NCBI GenBank assembly: GCA_964383905.1
Contig: CAYLJO010000224.1
Span: 1 to 10,158, forward strand
Source of the DNA: CAYLJO01 sp964383905
GTDB lineage: Bacteria > Acidobacteriota > Blastocatellia > Pyrinomonadales > Pyrinomonadaceae
Length of the DNA stretch: 10,158 bases
Direction: 5' to 3'
Shown here: positions 6,869 to 10,158 of the stretch, one piece after another
Numbering within the stretch: the first letter of the stretch is position 1
How the letters are laid out: each line of letters opens with the position of its first letter
Notes under the pieces: generated by a model
The model's input: the letters and a program-made list of their open reading frames with translations, nothing else
Database searches by the model: none
Told to the model about the DNA's origin: nothing
Program-made: the position numbers and the translations under genes

Positions 6869-8011
6869 TTATACCCGCCCCGCCAACAATTGCTCGTAAA
6901 GTTCCTCCGTACGCGCCAACTGTGCATCACAGGAAAATTTTCTTTCAACTATTTCCCGCCCGCGCTGCCCCATGCGCCGCGCGCGCTCCGGCTCGTGCAA
7001 CAATTCACTGATGCGCGTCGCCATACCTTCTTCATCTCCGGCGGCCACGACGTAGCCGCTCTCGCCTTCGCTCACCGCTTCGCGCGCGCCGCCGACATCT
7101 GTCACGACAACCGGACGCGCCGCCGCCATGTATTCCAAAATCGAGTTGGAGAAACCCTCCGCGCGCGAACTCAACACGCACACGTCCGAAGCCGCCAACA
7201 GATCTGCAATGCGCGTGCAGCGGCCGATGAAGAACACCTCGTCGCGCAAACCAAGTTGTACAGATTCATTCTGTAACTCCTCCAGCAACTCGCCTTCGCC
7301 GGCGATGACAAAAGTCGCGCCCGGCATCTTTTCCCGCACGCGCCGCGCCGCCCGCAAAAACAGCGGAATGTCCTTTACCCGGTGGCGCAAATTCGCCACG
7401 ATGGTGACGAATTTCCGATCGGGAGACTGCGGCAAATTGAGCGTGGCGAGCGCCGCCTGGCGCCGCCAACCATTCGGCACGCAGGCGCGCGCCAAGTTCA
7501 AGCCATTGTATAGCGTCACAACTTTCTGCGGAGGGACACCCGCGTTGATTAAGTACTGGCGTACCATTTCAGAATTAGCAATTACGGCGTGTGATAAACG
7601 GTAAGAAAACCTTTCGAGTAAGCTTTGCGCTGACGAGCGCAACCCTGCGGTTTCACGTTTAGAAGCGATACGGGCCGGAATACGAGCCAAAGTCCCGCCC
7701 ACCATCCCGAAAATGTTTGAAGAGTAATCGTGCGTATGTAAGACTTCAATTTGGTGCTCGCGCAAATAGCTGACGAAATATCGTAGCTGTATCACCGTAG
7801 AACGATTGTGAAAACTTGTGAGCGGAAATTCGGGAACTTCGTAACCCATCAATTCGTCTGCAATACAAAGCAGTTTACCGTATCGCCGCAGGCACGCAAT
7901 CCGAACGTTATATCGCCCACTCTCTTGTAGTAGGCGCACTAACTGAAGTAACTGATGCTCAGTCCCCCCTTCCAGAAAACCATAAATGAGATGTAAGACA
8001 TTACGTTTCAT
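6869..8011 (-). CDS. GT4 glycosyltransferase
   Basis: A complete 380-residue GT-B retaining glycosyltransferase. The glycine-rich acceptor loop is LIYGFLEGGTEHQLLQL (8-24), and LHTHDYSSNIFGMVG (91-105), IASKRETAG (115-123) and VIANSEMVRQYL (143-154) follow. The donor domain has VTIVANLRHRVKDIPLFLRA (202-221), FVIAGEGEL (234-242) and EGFSNSILEYMAAARPVVVT with the EX7E pair E285/E293. The resemblance is to EPS/LPS hexosyl- or acetamidosugar transferases of the EpsF or WcaL type; the linkage is unknown. The N-terminal domain is clearly related to the broken GT4 at the right edge (9870-10158), which shares THD-xx-NIFGM and the (K/Q)RE region. Base composition changes within the gene: the part encoding the donor domain is GC-rich (43 of 60 at 6961-7020), while the 5' half is near 45% GC (27 of 60 at 7741-7800). 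No good ribosome site precedes the ATG, which sits inside a 15-base palindrome. Confidence 0.94.
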   Translation of the reverse strand: MKRNVLHLIYGFLEGGTEHQLLQLVRLLQESGRYNVRIACLRRYGKLLCIADELMGYEVPEFPLTSFHNRSTVIQLRYFVSYLREHQIEVLHTHDYSSNIFGMVGGTLARIPARIASKRETAGLRSSAQSLLERFSYRLSHAVIANSEMVRQYLINAGVPPQKVVTLYNGLNLARACVPNGWRRQAALATLNLPQSPDRKFVTIVANLRHRVKDIPLFLRAARRVREKMPGATFVIAGEGELLEELQNESVQLGLRDEVFFIGRCTRIADLLAASDVCVLSSRAEGFSNSILEYMAAARPVVVTDVGGAREAVSEGESGYVVAAGDEEGMATRISELLHEPERARRMGQRGREIVERKFSCDAQLARTEELYEQLLAGRV

Positions 8012-8017
8012 AAACGT
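8003..8017. other. Palindrome over the GT4 start codon
   Basis: ACGTTT and AAACGT flank the start codon triplet in a perfect 6-base inverted repeat (3-base centre). A second one, ATTGA-ATC-TCAAT, lies at 8032-8044 within the same 39-base gap. In mRNA the first would put the start codon in a tight three-base loop with no clear ribosome site upstream. It could reduce initiation or could be chance. Confidence 0.2.
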
Positions 8018-8050
8018 GAATCATCGTTACCATTGAATCTCAATAGGCGC

Positions 8051-9742
8051 TCAGAAAAACCTTCTTTGTCGCACTTGGTAATCAATTACGGCTAATTCTT
8101 CAAAACTGTTGAGTGTATGAGTAGCCACCAAGCCTTCTTTCCACTCCGGCAGTATCTTCCAAATCTCTTCTTCCCGATATTCATCCAAATCTAGACGCAT
8201 TACCCGGTTGAGAGAAATGGCGTAACCGTAACGAATGGAACAGTTCTGGGCCGGGCGGTAAAGGATGCCTTGGCTGCTAAATAAGCGCCCGGCAGGGCGT
8301 GAGCTACGCGCATCTAACTTCACCGGATTTTTTTTGTGCGGGTGCCAAGGGCCATGCGGGCACTCGGCATAAAATAAATGTAACTCATGACAGGGAATGG
8401 TCACGCCCCTACGGCCCAGAGTTACAAACATCCACCATAATCCCTTATCTTCAAATAGGGTCGCGTCATAAGCCGCAATGTCTTCCAGCAAAACTTTTTC
8501 CAGTTCCCACTTATCCGGAAAAGAAATGCAACGATACAATTCGACAGTCCTATTCGAGCCCGTCTCAGGGATCATGTAATGATGGCCTTGCCATTTGAAA
8601 ACAAACGGATAGGAAAGGTGATAGTCTCTCTCCAGAACTTTGATCGGCCCCTGCTTGATCCCCTTCTGGTCCACCTCGATAACTGAGATATGCCCTCTCT
8701 CAGGGCTCAGCGTCGCCTCCTCGAAAAAGATATAGAATCTGCCCTCATGTTTGATGGGGAAGGGGTCTGCCCAGAAATGCGACTTCGGCGGGGTAAGCTC
8801 CCGGAAACGGAAGAACGCATCATTACTATCCTGTGCATTCGTTTTGATCCGGTACGCAAATCTCCATTGATCTTGTAACCAAGTTTTTTCCTTCACTCGC
8901 TGCGTCGCCCTTCGGCTTAAGCCTGCGAGTATCGATACCATCTCCCTATTAGTCGGTCTCTTATAGAGTCGTTGGTAGTAAGGACGATACAAAGAATCAC
9001 TTGCATCCGTTGTCAATTCCACGTCCTTGCAGTCATAAAGCTCACGTAATTGCTTGGTAAGCAAGCCACAAGAAGCCCAAAAGACGCTGCTATTGTGTCT
9101 TTTAACTGAGAATTGTTCGGTTGTCGGATGCCACGCACGGCGGATAACCTTTCCACTATCGAGTTCTTCTGTCAGCACCTGTAACATTGTACCTGTTACC
9201 GGGTGGCCCTTCATCACCTCCCAGAATCCCGGCGGTAAGCCGCGATTTACCCGTCCATCACCGTGATGATAAGACCAAATTCCATAACGGGCCGCCCGCA
9301 ACACTTCGCCCTTAAGAATGCGAAATCCGAAACGTAGAATGACATCGAGTTCATAGCTGCGAATAGCTTGTACGTCCTCATGCTGAAATGAGTCAGTAAA
9401 CTTCTTCTGTATCGGCGTGACTTCAAGAACTGTACAACTCTGCAAGCATTGTTCGATGGAGCATGGCTCGAAGGCATCTAACTCGACCTTAACCCGGCTT
9501 TCATCAAACTTGGTGTATAACGCATATAATAGATGCTGTCGATTCTGCCAAATGCGTTGGGCAAAATTCTTTTTTTCCTTGTTGATTTGGGCAGCTTGAT
9601 TCTTAATAGTAAGAGCAATCTGGGCATAAGATGATGTTTGTATATTATTAATAATGTGTTGAATCCATTTCGGGACTATAAATGAATCTATTAGTAAGCC
9701 GATGCGCAAGGGTTTTTTGTTGATTCCTTCTATTATAGTCAT
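8051..9742 (-). CDS. Formyltransferase-like domain fused to GINT1-type beta-propeller
   Basis: This 563-residue protein has two parts. Residues ~10-235 resemble the formyltransferase fold of Fmt and sugar N-formyltransferases: LDVILRFGFRILKGEVL (132-148), YGIWSYHHGDGRVNRGLPPG (153-172), PVTGTMLQVLTEELDSGKVI (181-200). The catalytic Asn-x-His of Fmt aligns with S157-x-H159; D195 lies 36 residues past that His, the same distance as H108-D144 in Fmt, so His and Asp are kept and Asn is Ser. Residues ~315-560 look like the N-terminal five-bladed propeller domain found in plant glucosamine inositolphosphorylceramide transferase 1 (also GH43-like): HFWADPF (322-328), YPFVF, PETGSNRTVELY (392-403), YDATLFEDKGLWWMF (425-439), SRPAGRLFSSQG, LPEWKEGLVATHTLN (531-545). 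No GT64 catalytic domain is present, so the glycosyltransferase name would mislead. It could formylate or otherwise tailor an amino sugar. It starts 24 bases after the remnant gene. The gene is AT-rich compared with the left side of the window. Confidence 0.85.
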   Translation of the reverse strand: MTIIEGINKKPLRIGLLIDSFIVPKWIQHIINNIQTSSYAQIALTIKNQAAQINKEKKNFAQRIWQNRQHLLYALYTKFDESRVKVELDAFEPCSIEQCLQSCTVLEVTPIQKKFTDSFQHEDVQAIRSYELDVILRFGFRILKGEVLRAARYGIWSYHHGDGRVNRGLPPGFWEVMKGHPVTGTMLQVLTEELDSGKVIRRAWHPTTEQFSVKRHNSSVFWASCGLLTKQLRELYDCKDVELTTDASDSLYRPYYQRLYKRPTNREMVSILAGLSRRATQRVKEKTWLQDQWRFAYRIKTNAQDSNDAFFRFRELTPPKSHFWADPFPIKHEGRFYIFFEEATLSPERGHISVIEVDQKGIKQGPIKVLERDYHLSYPFVFKWQGHHYMIPETGSNRTVELYRCISFPDKWELEKVLLEDIAAYDATLFEDKGLWWMFVTLGRRGVTIPCHELHLFYAECPHGPWHPHKKNPVKLDARSSRPAGRLFSSQGILYRPAQNCSIRYGYAISLNRVMRLDLDEYREEEIWKILPEWKEGLVATHTLNSFEELAVIDYQVRQRRFF

Positions 9743-9766
9743 ATCGCAATACCAGCCTCAAGAAAA

Positions 9767-10158
9767 TCACTTACTCCTTTTCATTAAGCAATCTATGACG
9801 GTCAGATCATGATCGCTGTTCAGCATATGAATGCCGACCACGCTCTTCTTCCAACGCGGGAGCTGTCGGTATTTCGCGCTGGAAGGTGACGCAGGCTGGA
9901 AGGCGCGCCAACAACGCACCTGCCATGCCGAAGATGTTCGTGTAGAAATCGTGGGTGTGAATGGATAGATGTCGCGGGAGCGCAGAGGGTGTTTCAGGCG
10001 GTGCAGTTGCGCCGCAAAGTCCTTGCCGAAAAAACTTGATAGCGGAAATCCAACGATTTCGCCCGAGCCTAGCTTTACTGCCGCGTCCAATAGTATGCCG
10101 CGTTTCTTCAAACAGGCGAGATGTATACGGTAGTGTCCCGCATCGCGCAACAGATGCG
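9767..10158 (-). pseudogene. Broken GT4 N-terminus joined to a GINT1-type C-terminal tail
   Basis: The reading frame enters from the right edge and stays open to the TGA at 9769-9767, but it is not a whole protein. The first part matches residues ~27-85 of the adjacent GT4: LLRDAGHYRIHLACLKKRG against LLQESGRYNVRIACLRRYG, then FPLSSF against FPLTSF. One base is missing near 9963-9968. Shifting frame there restores IHTHDFYTNIFGMAGALLAR and VTFQRE, clear GT4 sequence. GT4 similarity stops near 9870, and the original frame then reads YRQLPRWKKSVVGIHMLN and LTVIDCLMKR, matching the C-terminal end of the neighbouring formyltransferase-propeller protein (LPEWKEGLVATHTLN, LAVIDYQVRQR). So a GT4 gene lost a base and was joined to the tail of a second, diverged copy of the propeller gene, with most of both deleted. 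A functional short protein is unlikely. The 5' end lies outside the window; an in-frame TTG at 10150 is not credible as the true start. Confidence 0.8.

Noticed and set aside
9767..10150. Treating the right-edge open frame as a normal small hypothetical gene starting at TTG 10150.
   Set aside because: The similarity to GT4 continues upstream of that codon to the window edge and the reading frame is a chimera of two families with a frameshift, so it is annotated as a remnant.

Overview
The window is a bacterial surface-polysaccharide (exopolysaccharide or O-antigen-like) gene cluster. Every gene I can support lies on the minus strand, so transcription runs from the right edge to the left. Most of the window is GC-rich, with gene starts a few tens of bases from the previous stop. 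The gene families (several GT4 glycosyltransferases, a CE4 deacetylase, a beta-helix protein, a SanA/YdcF-type membrane protein) and a dispersed-repeat-like core motif fit a free-living, high-GC environmental bacterium. Acidobacteriota is my tentative guess, but nothing in the window fixes the phylum.

In transcription order, right to left: (1) a broken GT4 gene whose N-terminal part runs in from beyond the window and is joined to the last ~30 codons of a different gene family (9767-10158). (2) An intact 563-residue protein combining a formyltransferase-like domain with a GINT1-type beta-propeller (8051-9742). (3) A GT4 glycosyltransferase related to the broken one (6869-8011). (4) A class I SAM methyltransferase (6048-6821). 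(5) A membrane-anchored or exported right-handed beta-helix protein (4453-6027). (6) A DUF218 (SanA/YdcF/ElyC) membrane protein (3611-4276). (7) A 227-base gap holding a 112-base inverted-repeat element (3445-3556). (8) A second GT4 (2088-3383), (9) a CE4 polysaccharide deacetylase (1268-2074) and (10) a third GT4 that runs off the left edge (1-1229).

The likely combined job is stepwise assembly of a decorated glycan. The GT4 enzymes add sugars in the cytoplasm. The methyltransferase, formyltransferase-like and deacetylase proteins would modify sugars. The beta-helix protein, probably exported, could cleave, epimerise or bind the finished polymer. No polymerase, flippase, Wzz/Wza or priming transferase lies inside the window, so the export pathway cannot be named.

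The most unusual points are the chimeric GT4/GINT1-tail remnant next to intact relatives of both of its halves, a sharp drop in GC content that begins inside the GT4 gene near 7,500 and continues rightwards, the inverted-repeat element in the 3384-3610 gap, and a G7-A-G6 tract inside the deacetylase gene just before its catalytic motif. I see no tRNA, rRNA, CRISPR array or transposase. The only stretches without a gene are short intergenic gaps, the largest 227 bases.
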